Source: Secundilactobacillus collinoides DSM 20515 = JCM 1123
GTDB lineage: Bacteria > Bacillota > Bacilli > Lactobacillales > Lactobacillaceae
Direction: 5' to 3'
Assembly: GCF_001435975.1 (NCBI RefSeq)
Contig: NZ_AYYR01000023.1
Coordinates: forward strand, 1 to 64,000
DNA: 64,000 bases
The notes below the pieces were generated by a model. That model was given only the letters and a program-made list of their open reading frames with translations, searched no databases and was not told the DNA's origin. Numbering within the stretch: the first letter of the stretch is position 1; each line of letters opens with the position of its first letter. The translations under genes were made by a program, and so were the position numbers. Positions 36,338-45,950 of this stretch are shown here, one piece after another.

Positions 36338-36814
36338 TTGGATAATAACGTCGTAGACATTGTCACTAACCTGGCAACGCCAATCGTTGATGCTCACAAG
36401 TTTGAGTTGGTTGACGTTGAATTTGTGCAGGAAGCAAAAAGTTGGTATTTACGGCTCTATATTGATAAGCCTGGTGGTATCACCATTAATGAGTGTGCAC
36501 TGGTTAGCGATGAAGTGGGCGAAAAACTGGATGAACTTGATCCGGATCCAATTCCCCAAGCATACTTTTTAGAAGTATCTTCACCGGGTGCAGAACGGCC
36601 CCTGAAGAAGGAACAAGATTATGAACGGGCACTGAACCACTACATCCATGTGTCCTTGTACCAAAAGCTTGACGGTGAAAAGGCCTATGAAGGTACCATG
36701 ACTGACCTGACGCCGGATGAGCTCACGTTAAAAGTGAATTTGAAGGGCCGTATCAAAACCCTGACCATTCCGCGTGAAAAAATTGCGAAAGCCAGACTGG
36801 CAATTAAGTTTTAA
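36338..36814 (+). CDS. rimP: Ribosome maturation factor RimP
   Basis: A 158-aa protein starting at TTG with GGAGG 7 nt upstream. It helps mature the 30S subunit. N-terminal alpha/beta domain with [24 protein letters not shown], then [22 protein letters not shown], followed by the C-terminal Sm-like barrel with [16 protein letters not shown]. First gene of an operon through rbfA. Confidence 0.96.
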   Translation: MDNNVVDIVTNLATPIVDAHKFELVDVEFVQEAKSWYLRLYIDKPGGITINECALVSDEVGEKLDELDPDPIPQAYFLEVSSPGAERPLKKEQDYERALNHYIHVSLYQKLDGEKAYEGTMTDLTPDELTLKVNLKGRIKTLTIPREKIAKARLAIKF

Positions 36815-36837
36815 GTTTTTAAAGGAGACTACTAATA

Positions 36838-38151
36838 ATGAGTAAAGAATTATTAGGTGCCCTAGATACATTAGAGACAGAAAAGGGTATCAAAAAAGAA
36901 ATCGTGATCGATGCGTTAGAGGCTGCTTTGACCTCTGCTTACAAGCGGAACTACGGCCAAGCACAAAACGTTGACGTTGAATTTGACCAAAAGAAGGGTG
37001 ACGTTCACGTTTACGCAGTGAAAAAGGTCGTTGACCAAGTTTATGATTCACGCTTGGAAGTGAGCCTTGATGACGCCATGACGATCAGCCGCGGTTATGA
37101 AATGGGCGATGACATCAAGTTCGAAGTGACCCCAAAGAACTTTGGCCGAATTGCTGCTCAGACTGCTAAGCAGGTCATCATGCAACGGGTTCGTGAAGCT
37201 GAACGGTCATTAATTTTTGACCAATACAGCCAGTACGAAAACGAAGTCATCACTGGTGAAGTTGAACGTCAAGACAATCGTTTTGTCTACGTTAACTTAG
37301 GCAACGTTGAGGCCGTCATGGGTCGTCAAGACCAGATGCCTAACGAGGCTTACCAGATGCATGATCACATTAAAGTTTTTGTGACCCGTGTTGAAAACGC
37401 CGCTAAGGGGCCACAGGTCTTCGTCAGTCGGACCGCCCCAGGCTTACTGAAGCGTCTGTTTGAACAAGAAATTCCGGAAATCTACGATGGTACCGTCGAA
37501 ATCATGTCCATTGCGCGCGAAGCCGGCGACCGGGCTAAAGTCGCTGTTCGCTCTAACAACCCAGACGTTGACCCAGTTGGAACCAGTGTTGGCCCCCGTG
37601 GACAACGGGTTCAGGCAATCGTTTCCGAACTCGGTGGCGAAAACATGGATATCGTTGAATGGACGGACGATGAAGCAGCGTTCATTGCGAACGCTTTGAA
37701 TCCAGCCGAAGTGATCGACGTGATCTTTGACGAAAACAACGAACGGGCCTGCACCGTCATCGTGCCGGACTACCAGCTGTCATTAGCCATTGGTAAGCGG
37801 GGCCAAAATGCCCGTCTGGCTGCTAAATTGACCGGCTTTAAGATCGACATCAAGTCTGAATCTGAAGCGGAAGAATTTTTGGCTCAACACAAGGCTGCGG
37901 CTGAAGCCCAAGCGGCCGATGCTGACGCTGATGATTCTGCGCAAGATGCTGTTGAAGACGATACGGTGGTCGAATCTGAAGAAGTGACAGAAGAAACTGA
38001 AATCATTTCAGACGACACAGACGAAGCGACTGACTCAGCCGATGATGATGCCACTGACACTACTGACGACACTGATGATTCGGCTGCTGGCGATGACGCC
38101 GATGACACCGCTGACGGCGACGATGGTAATGACGATTCCGAGACCCTTTAA
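36838..38151 (+). CDS. nusA: Transcription elongation/termination factor NusA
   Basis: A 437-aa protein with AGGAG before ATG. The N-terminal RNA polymerase-binding domain (~1-125), an S1 domain (~130-200, ITGEVERQDNRFVYVNLG) and two KH domains (~225-345; GTSVGPRGQRVQAI and LAIGKRGQNARLAAKLTG) fill the core. The last ~90 residues are a low-complexity acidic Asp/Glu/Thr/Ser/Ala tail, which many Firmicutes NusA lack. It binds the elongation complex and modulates pausing and termination. Confidence 0.97.
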   Translation: MSKELLGALDTLETEKGIKKEIVIDALEAALTSAYKRNYGQAQNVDVEFDQKKGDVHVYAVKKVVDQVYDSRLEVSLDDAMTISRGYEMGDDIKFEVTPKNFGRIAAQTAKQVIMQRVREAERSLIFDQYSQYENEVITGEVERQDNRFVYVNLGNVEAVMGRQDQMPNEAYQMHDHIKVFVTRVENAAKGPQVFVSRTAPGLLKRLFEQEIPEIYDGTVEIMSIAREAGDRAKVAVRSNNPDVDPVGTSVGPRGQRVQAIVSELGGENMDIVEWTDDEAAFIANALNPAEVIDVIFDENNERACTVIVPDYQLSLAIGKRGQNARLAAKLTGFKIDIKSESEAEEFLAQHKAAAEAQAADADADDSAQDAVEDDTVVESEEVTEETEIISDDTDEATDSADDDATDTTDDTDDSAAGDDADDTADGDDGNDDSETL

Positions 38152-38165
38152 GGAGGCATGTAACA

Positions 38166-38468
38166 GTGAAAAAACGAAAGATCCCAATGCGTAAAGACAT
38201 TGTGACTGGCGAAATGGCTCCCAAAAAGGAATTGGTCCGGATCGTCCGGGACAAAGAAAATAACGTCGCGGTTGACCCAACGGGGAAAATGTCCGGTCGT
38301 GGTGCTTACATCACCCTAGATGTTGACGTCGCCAAAAAGGCCAAAAAGGACCGCACGTTTGACAAAGTCTTTGAAACTAAAGTCGATGATACCTTCTACG
38401 ATGATTTGATTTCGTACGTGGATCACCAACAGGCACGGAGAGAATTATTTGACAATGGAAAAGCCTAA
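38166..38468 (+). CDS. ylxR: YlxR family RNA-binding protein (RnpM)
   Basis: A 100-aa protein with AAGGAGG before GTG/ATG. The family signature RKIPMRKDIVTGEMAPKKELVRIVR and GKMSGRGAYI is clear. Members of this family bind RNase P RNA and modulate its activity. It overlaps ylxQ by 20 nt. Confidence 0.95.
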   Translation: MKKRKIPMRKDIVTGEMAPKKELVRIVRDKENNVAVDPTGKMSGRGAYITLDVDVAKKAKKDRTFDKVFETKVDDTFYDDLISYVDHQQARRELFDNGKA

Positions 38469-38760
38469 TGCCTTTCTGCAATTACTGGGATTGGCACGAC
38501 GGGCAAGACAGCTGGAGACTGGTGAAGATTTCGTTTTAAAAGCGATTCGCAACAACAGTATCCAGCTGGTGATCATTGCCAGCGATACCGGCCAGACAAG
38601 TGCCAAAAAGCTTCGGGATAAGGCGTCTTACTACCACATTCCGTTGATCGACCGGTATACTAAAAGTGACCTTAGCCAAGCAACGGGGATGTCCCGTACG
38701 GCTTACGGCGTGAAAGATCCTGGTTTTGCTAGAAAGTTAAGTACACTAGTAAACGAATAA
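38449..38760 (+). CDS. ylxQ: YlxQ, L7Ae-like ribosomal protein homologue
   Basis: A 103-aa protein; TTG at 38449 has GGAGAG 7 nt upstream (an ATG two codons later is possible). L7Ae/L30e fold: [20 protein letters not shown], then LVIIASDTG and the C-terminal DPGFARKL. These proteins bind kink-turn RNA in relatives. Overlaps ylxR and precedes infB by 14 nt. Confidence 0.94.
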   Translation: MTMEKPNAFLQLLGLARRARQLETGEDFVLKAIRNNSIQLVIIASDTGQTSAKKLRDKASYYHIPLIDRYTKSDLSQATGMSRTAYGVKDPGFARKLSTLVNE

Positions 38761-38774
38761 AGGAGCGTGAAGAT

Positions 38775-41453
38775 ATGGGCAAAAAGCGAATTTATGAATT
38801 AGCAAAAGAGCTTAATGTCTCGAGTAAGGCGATTGTTGATACCGCCCAGAAAAAAGGGTTTGCTGTGAAGAATCATATGTCATCGTTGGGTGATAATGAA
38901 GAGCGGCAACTAAGGGCGGCGTTCAGTAAACCTAAACCTGCTTCGGCCTCCAAGTCACCCGCACAAGCGCAAAATGCAAGTCACTCGCACTCTGAAGGCG
39001 CATCTCACCAATCGAGTGCTCATTCTAAGGATAATGGTAATAATAATCATAATATGACAACTAACAATAATCGAAACACCTCAAACAACGGTGGTAACGG
39101 CAGCAGTGCAAACCGTCAGCATCGCGATGAAACCCATCAAAACCGTCAGAACACGACTCACAGTTCTAACAATCAGCACAGCAATAACAATGGCCAACGC
39201 AGCACAACTGGTACGCAACACGCCAGCACGCAGCGTTCAAACAATAGCCAGGGCCGGAGCAATACTACGCGGTCAAACAACAGCAACAGTCAACGCTCAA
39301 ATAACGGTGGCCAACGCGCAAACAATGGCCAGCGTTCGAACAATAACGGCGGTCAACGCAGCAACAACAATAATCGTTCAAACAATAGTCAAAACCGGTC
39401 AAGCAACGGTCAAAATCGTTCAAACAACTCTCAAAACCGGTCAAACAATTCTCAAAATCGTAACAACAGTAACCGGTCAAACGGCGGATCTTCAGAAAAC
39501 CGTAGCGGTTCAGGACGTTTCGGCGGTAGTTTGAACAATAACAACAGTCGCGGCGGGCGTAACGGTAACAGCCGGAACAACCGCAACAACAATAACCGGC
39601 GCCGTAACAATAACAAGAAGTACAACAAGAAGAACCAACGGATCAAAGAAGTAAATCATCCAAAGGGCGCACCAGAACGGAAGGACAAAGCATTACCTGA
39701 AGTACTGAACTACAGTGTCGGAATGAACGCCCAAGACCTTGGGAAAATCTTGCACCGGGAACCCGCTGAAATCGTTAAGAAATTGTTTATGCTTGGCGTT
39801 ATGACTAACCAAAACCAGTCATTGGACAAGGATACGATTGAGATTTTGGCAGCTGAGTACGGGATTGAAGCCCAAGAAAAGGTTGAAGTCGATGTTTCTG
39901 ATATCGACAAGTTCTTTGCAGAAGAGGAACAAAACACCGACCATCTTGAAAACCGGCCACCCGTTGTCACTATCATGGGTCACGTTGACCATGGGAAGAC
40001 GACGTTGCTGGATCACTTGCGTCATTCGCACATTACAGCTGGTGAAGCCGGTGGGATCACGCAAGCTATCGGGGCCTACCAACTGAAACACAACGGTAAG
40101 ACCATTACCTTCTTGGACACACCAGGACACGCGGCCTTCACTGAAATGCGGGCTCGTGGTGCTGACATCACCGACATTACCGTTTTGGTTGTTGCAGCTG
40201 ATGATGGTGTCATGCCGCAAACGATTGAAGCCATCAACCATGCTAAGGCTGCCAAAACACCAATTATCGTGGCCGTTAACAAGATCGATAAGCCGGGTGC
40301 CAACCCGAACCACGTTATCGAACAACTCACTGAATACGGCTTGATCCCTGAAGACTGGGGTGGCGACACTATCTTTGTTCAGATCTCAGCTAAGTTTGGG
40401 ACGAACATCGATGAATTGCTGGACATGATCTTGCTCCAGTCTGAAGTGATGGAATTACAAGCCAATCCTGAACAAAACGCTGCCGGTTCAGTTATCGAAG
40501 CACGTTTGGATAAGGGACTTGGCGCCGTTGCTACGCTGCTGGTTCAACAAGGGACCATGCACGTGGGTGATCCTGTCGTTGTTGGGAACACCTTTGGCCG
40601 TGTCCGGACCATGCAAAACGAACGTGGTAAGGATATTAAAAAGGCAAGTCCATCAACACCAGTTGAAATTACCGGGTTGAGTGACGTGCCAGAAGCCGGT
40701 GACCGGTTCGTGGTCTTTGATGATGAAAAGACTGCCCGGGCTGCTGGTGAAGAGCGTGCTAAGAACGCTTTGATGGAAGAACGGAAGTCTAAGAATCGTG
40801 TCACCCTTGATAACCTCTTTGATACCATGAAAGAAGGGGAAATGAAGGAAGTTGACGTCATCATCAAGGCTGACGTTCAGGGTTCTGTTGAAGCCTTAGC
40901 AAACAGTTTGAACAAGATCGAAGTTGAGGGCGTTCGCGTGAATATCATTCACACCTCGGTTGGGGCCATTAACGAAAGTGATGTGACCTTAGCTGAAGCA
41001 AGTAACGCCATCATTATTGGGTTTAACGTCCGGCCAACGCCGCAGGCTAAGTCCCAAGCTGACCAGGACCAAGTGGACATTCGGCTTCACCGTGTCATTT
41101 ACAATGCCATTGATGAAATTGAACATGCCATGAAGGGTAAGTTGGAACCAACGTATGAAGAAGAAGTGATCGGTCAAGTTGAAGTCCGTGAGATCTTCAA
41201 GGCTTCTAAGATTGGGACCATTGCCGGTGGGATGGTTACCGACGGCCACGTTTCAAGCGACGCTGATGTCCGTTTGATTCGTGACGGCGTGGTTATCTAT
41301 GAAGGCAAACTCGGCAGTCTGAAACGCTTTAAGGACGATGTGAAGGATGTTCAGCAGGGTCACGAACTTGGGCTGACCATCGAAAACTACAACGACATCA
41401 AAGTCGGCGACGTTGTCGAAGCATACGTCATGAAAGAAGTGCCGATCGAATAA
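38775..41453 (+). CDS. infB: Translation initiation factor IF-2
   Basis: An 892-aa GTPase with AAGGAG before ATG. It brings fMet-tRNA to the 30S subunit. N-terminal IF2_N (~1-55) is followed by ~200 residues dominated by Asn, Ser, Arg, Gln and Gly (~70-300), a second IF2_N region (~310-375), then the G domain (~395-565) with G1 [10 protein letters not shown]2 GGITQAIG, G3 [10 protein letters not shown]4 NKID and G5 SAKFG, and domains II-IV. The Asn-rich linker is unusually long and simple. DNA of that segment is repetitive (AACAATAxCAA-type units). Confidence 0.98.
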   Translation: MGKKRIYELAKELNVSSKAIVDTAQKKGFAVKNHMSSLGDNEERQLRAAFSKPKPASASKSPAQAQNASHSHSEGASHQSSAHSKDNGNNNHNMTTNNNRNTSNNGGNGSSANRQHRDETHQNRQNTTHSSNNQHSNNNGQRSTTGTQHASTQRSNNSQGRSNTTRSNNSNSQRSNNGGQRANNGQRSNNNGGQRSNNNNRSNNSQNRSSNGQNRSNNSQNRSNNSQNRNNSNRSNGGSSENRSGSGRFGGSLNNNNSRGGRNGNSRNNRNNNNRRRNNNKKYNKKNQRIKEVNHPKGAPERKDKALPEVLNYSVGMNAQDLGKILHREPAEIVKKLFMLGVMTNQNQSLDKDTIEILAAEYGIEAQEKVEVDVSDIDKFFAEEEQNTDHLENRPPVVTIMGHVDHGKTTLLDHLRHSHITAGEAGGITQAIGAYQLKHNGKTITFLDTPGHAAFTEMRARGADITDITVLVVAADDGVMPQTIEAINHAKAAKTPIIVAVNKIDKPGANPNHVIEQLTEYGLIPEDWGGDTIFVQISAKFGTNIDELLDMILLQSEVMELQANPEQNAAGSVIEARLDKGLGAVATLLVQQGTMHVGDPVVVGNTFGRVRTMQNERGKDIKKASPSTPVEITGLSDVPEAGDRFVVFDDEKTARAAGEERAKNALMEERKSKNRVTLDNLFDTMKEGEMKEVDVIIKADVQGSVEALANSLNKIEVEGVRVNIIHTSVGAINESDVTLAEASNAIIIGFNVRPTPQAKSQADQDQVDIRLHRVIYNAIDEIEHAMKGKLEPTYEEEVIGQVEVREIFKASKIGTIAGGMVTDGHVSSDADVRLIRDGVVIYEGKLGSLKRFKDDVKDVQQGHELGLTIENYNDIKVGDVVEAYVMKEVPIE

Positions 41454-41487
41454 TTGAGATCGACAATTAATATAGGGTGGTGAAACT

Positions 41488-41847
41488 ATGGCACATTATC
41501 GAATTGGTCGACTAGAACAAGAAATTCAACGGGAAGTCAACGACATTTTACTGAAGCGGGTCCGGGATCCTCGGGTTCAGGGTATTACCGTTACGGGCGT
41601 TGTTGTGACGGGTGACCTGCAACAGGCAACGATTTACTACAGTATCTTATCTGATCTGGCATCTGACGGTGAAAAGGCAGACGCCGGCTTGAAAAAGGCT
41701 ACTGGTCTGATTCGCAGTGAATTGGGCGCTCGGCTAAACATTTTCAAGACCCCAGAACTATTCTTCGAACGCGACGAATCAGTTCAATACGGGAGTCATA
41801 TTGACCAACTACTGAATCAATTACACCGCGACGATCCAAAACTGTAA
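41488..41847 (+). CDS. rbfA: Ribosome-binding factor A
   Basis: A 119-aa KH-fold protein with GGTGG before ATG. It aids maturation of the 16S rRNA 5' end. [17 protein letters not shown] at the N-terminus, [19 protein letters not shown] in the middle and [21 protein letters not shown] at the C-terminus are diagnostic. Last gene of the rimP-infB operon. Confidence 0.97.
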   Translation: MAHYRIGRLEQEIQREVNDILLKRVRDPRVQGITVTGVVVTGDLQQATIYYSILSDLASDGEKADAGLKKATGLIRSELGARLNIFKTPELFFERDESVQYGSHIDQLLNQLHRDDPKL

Positions 41848-41870
41848 TCTATTTTGGAACCTTGCAATTT

Positions 41871-41923
41871 AAAAAGACACTTTACGGTGATTCCACGATG
41901 GAATCGGTGTGAAGTGTCTTTTT
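41871..41923 (+). terminator. Terminator of the rimP-rbfA operon
   Basis: AAAAAGACACTT / AAGTGTCTTTTT with a nested GATTCCA / TGGAATC hairpin. A long, strong structure. Confidence 0.88.
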
Positions 41924-42102
41924 GCGTGCGGTTAATGCCGATTAGCTGCGGCTCGCCTGGTTGACTAAGGCACTAATGACGTTGGCGTTTTATGAATGGG
42001 CAAGTCGATATCAGCAACATTTCCGTCAAATTAAGCTCTTGGACATCCCAACAGGCATTGTTAAATCAAATTAAGCGTCATCCCGTTATCGAGAGGCGGT
42101 TA

Positions 42103-42111
42103 TGATATAAT
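42103..42111 (+). promoter_or_regulatory. Extended -10 promoter of truB-ribF
   Basis: TGATATAAT: a perfect TATAAT with TGA in front. No good -35 lies at 17 bp, which an extended -10 tolerates. The truB start follows ~78 nt downstream. Confidence 0.55.
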
Positions 42112-42188
42112 GCATTATGTGTGTAAATTAAACACCAGTTGTTTCAAAAGACTGTTAAATGACATGTAGAATGGAGCATTAAGTTGCG

Positions 42189-43088
42189 ATGAACGGAATT
42201 ATCCCACTGTATAAAGAACGCGGCATGACCAGTCACGACTGTGTCAATCGGCTGCGTAAAATTTTACACCAAAAAAAGGTTGGTCACTCTGGGACCCTTG
42301 ACCCGAGCGTTGACGGCGTGTTGCCCATTTGTGTCGGCAGTGCAACGAAGGTCGTTGACTACCTGCTGACCCATCGCAAGGTATACCGTGGCAGCGTGAC
42401 CCTTGGATTCTCAACGGAAACGGAAGACTTGGATGGCGCCAAAGTGGCCCGGAAGGTTCTCACTGAACCCGTTACCGATGAGACCATTGACGCTGTTTTA
42501 CAAACCTTGACGGGTGATCTGCAGCAGACCCCGCCAATGTATTCTGCCGTGAAAGTGAACGGCCGGAAGCTCTACGAATATGCTCGTAAACACCAGACCG
42601 TTGAACGACCGGTACGGACGATTCATGTCACCCGGTTTGACCGGCTAGCACCAAGTACGTTTGATACTGATGCGGGCACGCAGACGTTCACGTTTGAAGT
42701 GGAATGTTCGAAGGGTACCTACGTCCGGACACTCGCTGTTCAAGCGGGGGAAGCTCTGGGTATTCCATCAGTGATGTCGACGCTGACGCGGATCGAAAGC
42801 GGCGGGTTTAAGCTTGACGAGACCCTTAGTCTGGATCAGATTCAAGACGCCGTTGACCGCGATGACCTAAGCTTCCTGCAACCGCTGGACCGCGCCCTGG
42901 ATGACTATCCTGAAATCACGCTGACAACGCCGTTGTGGCGCGGTGTGCAAAATGGGGTCTGGTTGTTACAGCGCGAAGTGAATAGCGATGCGCCAATCGT
43001 TGCCTTAAGATATGATAACGAAATCAAAGCCTTGTACAAATTAGTTGACCATAAGTACAAGCCGCTTAAAATGTTTAGTACGAAGTAG
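42189..43088 (+). CDS. truB: tRNA pseudouridine55 synthase
   Basis: A 299-aa enzyme that converts U55 of the T-loop to pseudouridine. N-terminal GIIPLYKERGMTSHDCVNRLR, catalytic Asp in HSGTLDPSVDGVLPICVG, and the CSKGTYVRTLA block are present, followed by a short PUA-like end. The ATG at 42189 has only weak complementarity upstream (GGAGC at 42173). It is followed 22 nt later by ribF, a frequent pairing. Confidence 0.97.
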   Translation: MNGIIPLYKERGMTSHDCVNRLRKILHQKKVGHSGTLDPSVDGVLPICVGSATKVVDYLLTHRKVYRGSVTLGFSTETEDLDGAKVARKVLTEPVTDETIDAVLQTLTGDLQQTPPMYSAVKVNGRKLYEYARKHQTVERPVRTIHVTRFDRLAPSTFDTDAGTQTFTFEVECSKGTYVRTLAVQAGEALGIPSVMSTLTRIESGGFKLDETLSLDQIQDAVDRDDLSFLQPLDRALDDYPEITLTTPLWRGVQNGVWLLQREVNSDAPIVALRYDNEIKALYKLVDHKYKPLKMFSTK

Positions 43089-43110
43089 AGAAAGTCGAGA
43101 TGATCAAACG

Positions 43111-44073
43111 ATGCAAGTCATTCAGATCCACCACCCAATGTCGCCGGAAACCCCAGTTAAAAAGCCCATTGTTTTAGCCATGGGCTTTTTTGATGGTGTT
43201 CATCTGGGACACCAGGCCGTCATTAAACGGGCAAAAGAGATTGCAGAAGCCCGCGGATTACCATTGGCCGTATTGACGTATGACCACCATCCCAAGCTGG
43301 TATACGCCAAATTAGGGCCGGATGAGAACAAATATCTCACAACAACAGCGCGTAAAATGGCCCTGTTTGAAAAATTAGGGGTGGATATCGTTTACATGGT
43401 CAACTTTACCAGTCAGTTTGCCGCGTTGAAACCACAAGCTTTCGTGGACCAGTACCTGATGGCCTTCGATGTTCAAGTCGTTGTTGCGGGGTTTGATCAC
43501 ACGTATGGTCCAAAGGACGTTGCCACCATGGCAAAACTCCCAGACTATGCAAAGGGCCGGTTTGAAATTGTCACTGTCGGTGAACAGGAGAGCGATGATA
43601 AAAAAATCAGCTCGAGTCGCATTCGTCGTAACATTACAGCCGGTGATATTAAGACGGTGACCAGCCTTTTAGGGTACCATTATCAAACGACTGGACCGGT
43701 CGTCCACGGTGAAGCCCGTGGCCGAACGATCGGGTTTCCAACGGCCAACGTCAGCCATAGTGTACAGGATTGGCTGCCAGCGGTTGGCGTCTATGTCACG
43801 CGAATCAAGATTGGGGATACCTGGTATCCATCAGTCACCTCGGCCGGTCGCAATGTCACCTTTGGGGAAGGCCGGCCAGTAACGGTGGAAGTGTTCATCA
43901 TTGACTTTAACGAAGCCGTTTATGGTGAAATCGCCACTGTGGAATGGTGTTATCGATTGCGCGGTGAGAAAAAATTTGATTCGGTCCATGATCTGGTGGC
44001 TCAAATGACCACCGATACCGAGCATGCACGGCAGTATCTGGCAAATGGTTTTCATAAATTAGCACTCGACTAA
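43111..44073 (+). CDS. ribF: Bifunctional riboflavin kinase / FAD synthetase
   Basis: A 320-aa enzyme; ATG at 43111 gives normal length and the longer frame upstream overlaps truB. The N-terminal FAD synthetase domain (~1-190) has the nucleotidyl motif MGFFDGVHLGHQ and the SSSRIRR segment. The C-terminal riboflavin kinase domain (~195-315) contains GRTIGFPTANV with the conserved PTAN, and GVY. It turns riboflavin into FMN and FAD. Confidence 0.97.
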   Translation: MQVIQIHHPMSPETPVKKPIVLAMGFFDGVHLGHQAVIKRAKEIAEARGLPLAVLTYDHHPKLVYAKLGPDENKYLTTTARKMALFEKLGVDIVYMVNFTSQFAALKPQAFVDQYLMAFDVQVVVAGFDHTYGPKDVATMAKLPDYAKGRFEIVTVGEQESDDKKISSSRIRRNITAGDIKTVTSLLGYHYQTTGPVVHGEARGRTIGFPTANVSHSVQDWLPAVGVYVTRIKIGDTWYPSVTSAGRNVTFGEGRPVTVEVFIIDFNEAVYGEIATVEWCYRLRGEKKFDSVHDLVAQMTTDTEHARQYLANGFHKLALD

Positions 44074-44102
44074 ATTAATTGCTAAAAATCACTGTCTAAT
44101 GC

Positions 44103-44131
44103 TTGACTTAAAAAACACCATTTGATACATT
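44103..44131 (+). promoter_or_regulatory. Promoter of the hrcA-dnaJ operon
   Basis: TTGACT, a 17-bp spacer and TACATT, with TGA in front (extended -10). The CIRCE operator begins 12 nt downstream of the -10. Confidence 0.7.
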
Positions 44132-44142
44132 ATATATGTGTC

Positions 44143-44169
44143 TTAGCACTTGGGTTAGATGAGTGCTAA
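44143..44169. promoter_or_regulatory. CIRCE operator
   Basis: TTAGCACTT-N9-GAGTGCTAA, differing from the consensus by one base in the left half. HrcA binds here and represses its own operon until heat stress. Confidence 0.95.
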
Positions 44170-44178
44170 AAAGAGGTG

Positions 44179-45222
44179 ATGATCACGTTAACGGACAGAC
44201 AGAAGATGATTTTAAAGGCGATCGTTCGCGACTATACCAGCAGCGGTGTCCCGGTTGGGTCAAAAGCCTTAGCGGCACAGTTGCCCATGCATGTGAGCTC
44301 AGCGACCGTGCGTAACGAGATGGCTGCGCTGGAAGAGTTAGGGTTGATCAACAAGACCCACTCCTCGTCCGGTCGAATTCCATCTGTTAAGGGTTATCGC
44401 TACTACGTGGATCATTTGGTCCAACCAGACCCAGTGAAGGCAAATGATATTGATATCATTAAGTCCTCACTGGATGGCCAGTTTCTGAAGATCGATGAGA
44501 TCATTGAGACCTCAGCCCAGATCCTATCAAATCTGACCTCCTACACGGCGTTTACGTTGAAACCAGAACTTCAGGACAGCAAGTTAAGCGGTTTTCGGCT
44601 TGTGCCGCTGGGTAAACGGCAAGTCATGGCGGTGCTCGTCACCGACAACGGCGATGCTGAGACCCAGACGTTTAACTTGGCGCCCGGGGTCACTGGTGAA
44701 CAGCTTGAGGCTGTGGTTCGGTTGATCAATGACCAGTTGGTAGGCAAGTCCTTGCGGGAAGTCCTGCAGGAACTGCAAACCAAGATTCCCCAGGAAGTTA
44801 CCAAGTATCTGCAGAGTCCAGAAGGGTTCTTGAAGATTTTTGGAGATGTGCTGACTCAGGCGGCGCAAGAACGTTACTACGTTGGCGGCCGGCTGAATCT
44901 GCTGAACTTCTCGGATAGCAGCGACGTTGACGAACTGAAGTCGCTTTATACGTTAATGGACAGAACCGATGACATGGCCGATGTTTTGGGCCGACCGAGC
45001 GATCACATTCAGGTGAAGATTGGCAGTGAAATGACCAATGCGATCCTAAGAGATTACAGTTTGATCACGGCAACGTACGAAGTTGGCGACCACGGTAAAG
45101 GCGTGATTGCCTTACTGGGGCCGACCCGGATGCCGTACTCGCGGATGATTGGACTGGTCGGAACGTTCAGGCAGGAGCTTGCCAAACGGTTGACCGACTA
45201 TTATCGTTATTTTGATCAGTAA
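44179..45222 (+). CDS. hrcA: Heat-inducible transcription repressor HrcA
   Basis: About 347 aa. The winged helix (LTDRQKMILKAIVRDYTSSGVPVGSK...SSATVRNEMAALEELG) and the GAF-like domain with SSSGRIPSVKGYRYYVD are diagnostic. The start is uncertain: AGAGGTGATGATC is an ideal ribosome binding site, yet the first ATG and a GTG lie inside it, and the next codons are not usual starts. The family normally begins right before LTDRQ. First gene of hrcA-grpE-dnaK-dnaJ. Confidence 0.95.
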   Translation: MITLTDRQKMILKAIVRDYTSSGVPVGSKALAAQLPMHVSSATVRNEMAALEELGLINKTHSSSGRIPSVKGYRYYVDHLVQPDPVKANDIDIIKSSLDGQFLKIDEIIETSAQILSNLTSYTAFTLKPELQDSKLSGFRLVPLGKRQVMAVLVTDNGDAETQTFNLAPGVTGEQLEAVVRLINDQLVGKSLREVLQELQTKIPQEVTKYLQSPEGFLKIFGDVLTQAAQERYYVGGRLNLLNFSDSSDVDELKSLYTLMDRTDDMADVLGRPSDHIQVKIGSEMTNAILRDYSLITATYEVGDHGKGVIALLGPTRMPYSRMIGLVGTFRQELAKRLTDYYRYFDQ

Positions 45223-45263
45223 TTTGTGTCATTAATTTGATAAGTAGTAAAGGGGTGTTATGA

Positions 45264-45911
45264 GTGGCTAAAGACGAAGCAAACAATCCAGCAGATTCAG
45301 CTCAGGCTGACGAGACTGATGCAACCAAGGCCGACCAGACAAAGGCGGCTGAGACCAAGCAGGATCCAAAGTCTGATACAACTGAACCCGCATCAGATGA
45401 TCAAGCAGCAAAGGCTGATGATCAGGATGCCAAGACTGTTGATCCGCTTCAAGAGGCCCAGCGTAAAATTGCCGATCTGCAAAAGCAAGTTGCTGATTTA
45501 AATGATCGTAATTTACGTTCACAGGCCGAGATTCAAAATATTCAAGCACGTAATAAGAAGGACCAGGCAGCGCTCATCAAGTACGATGGCCAACAACTGG
45601 CGCACGATGTGTTACCCGCTTTGGATAACTTGGAACGTGCCTTGCAAACGCAGGTCGAAGGCGAACAAGGCGAGTCATTGAAAAAGGGAATTGAAATGGT
45701 TCAAAAACATTTACTGGATGCGTTGACTAAAAACGGTGTAACCGAAATCAAAGCAGACGGTGAAAAATTTGATCCGAACATCCATCAGGCGGTGCAAACT
45801 GTTCCAGCTGAAGACGATGACCATAAAGATCACGTTGTTCAGGTCCTGCAAAAGGGCTATCAGCTCAAAGACCGGGTTTTACGTCCGGCGATGGTTGTTG
45901 TTTCACAATAA
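45264..45911 (+). CDS. grpE: Nucleotide exchange factor GrpE
   Basis: A 215-aa protein starting at GTG with AAGGGG upstream. The first ~65 residues are Asp/Ala/Lys/Thr-rich and probably disordered. A long coiled coil (~70-110, [13 protein letters not shown]) and the C-terminal beta domain with [12 protein letters not shown] and [19 protein letters not shown] follow. It releases ADP from DnaK. Confidence 0.97.
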   Translation: MAKDEANNPADSAQADETDATKADQTKAAETKQDPKSDTTEPASDDQAAKADDQDAKTVDPLQEAQRKIADLQKQVADLNDRNLRSQAEIQNIQARNKKDQAALIKYDGQQLAHDVLPALDNLERALQTQVEGEQGESLKKGIEMVQKHLLDALTKNGVTEIKADGEKFDPNIHQAVQTVPAEDDDHKDHVVQVLQKGYQLKDRVLRPAMVVVSQ

Positions 45912-45950
45912 AGTTTTGAACTAAATTATAAATAAGAAGGTATTGCATAA

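Noticed and set aside
37884-38108. Minus-strand Ser/Val-rich frame opposite the NusA tail
   Set aside because: Mirror image of the Asp/Glu/Thr codon run on the + strand; no start signal.
39265-39646. Minus-strand frames opposite the IF-2 linker (Cys/Asp/Tyr-rich and Leu/Arg-rich)
   Set aside because: They are the reverse reading of the Asn/Arg repeats; their odd composition is a shadow of low-complexity coding DNA.
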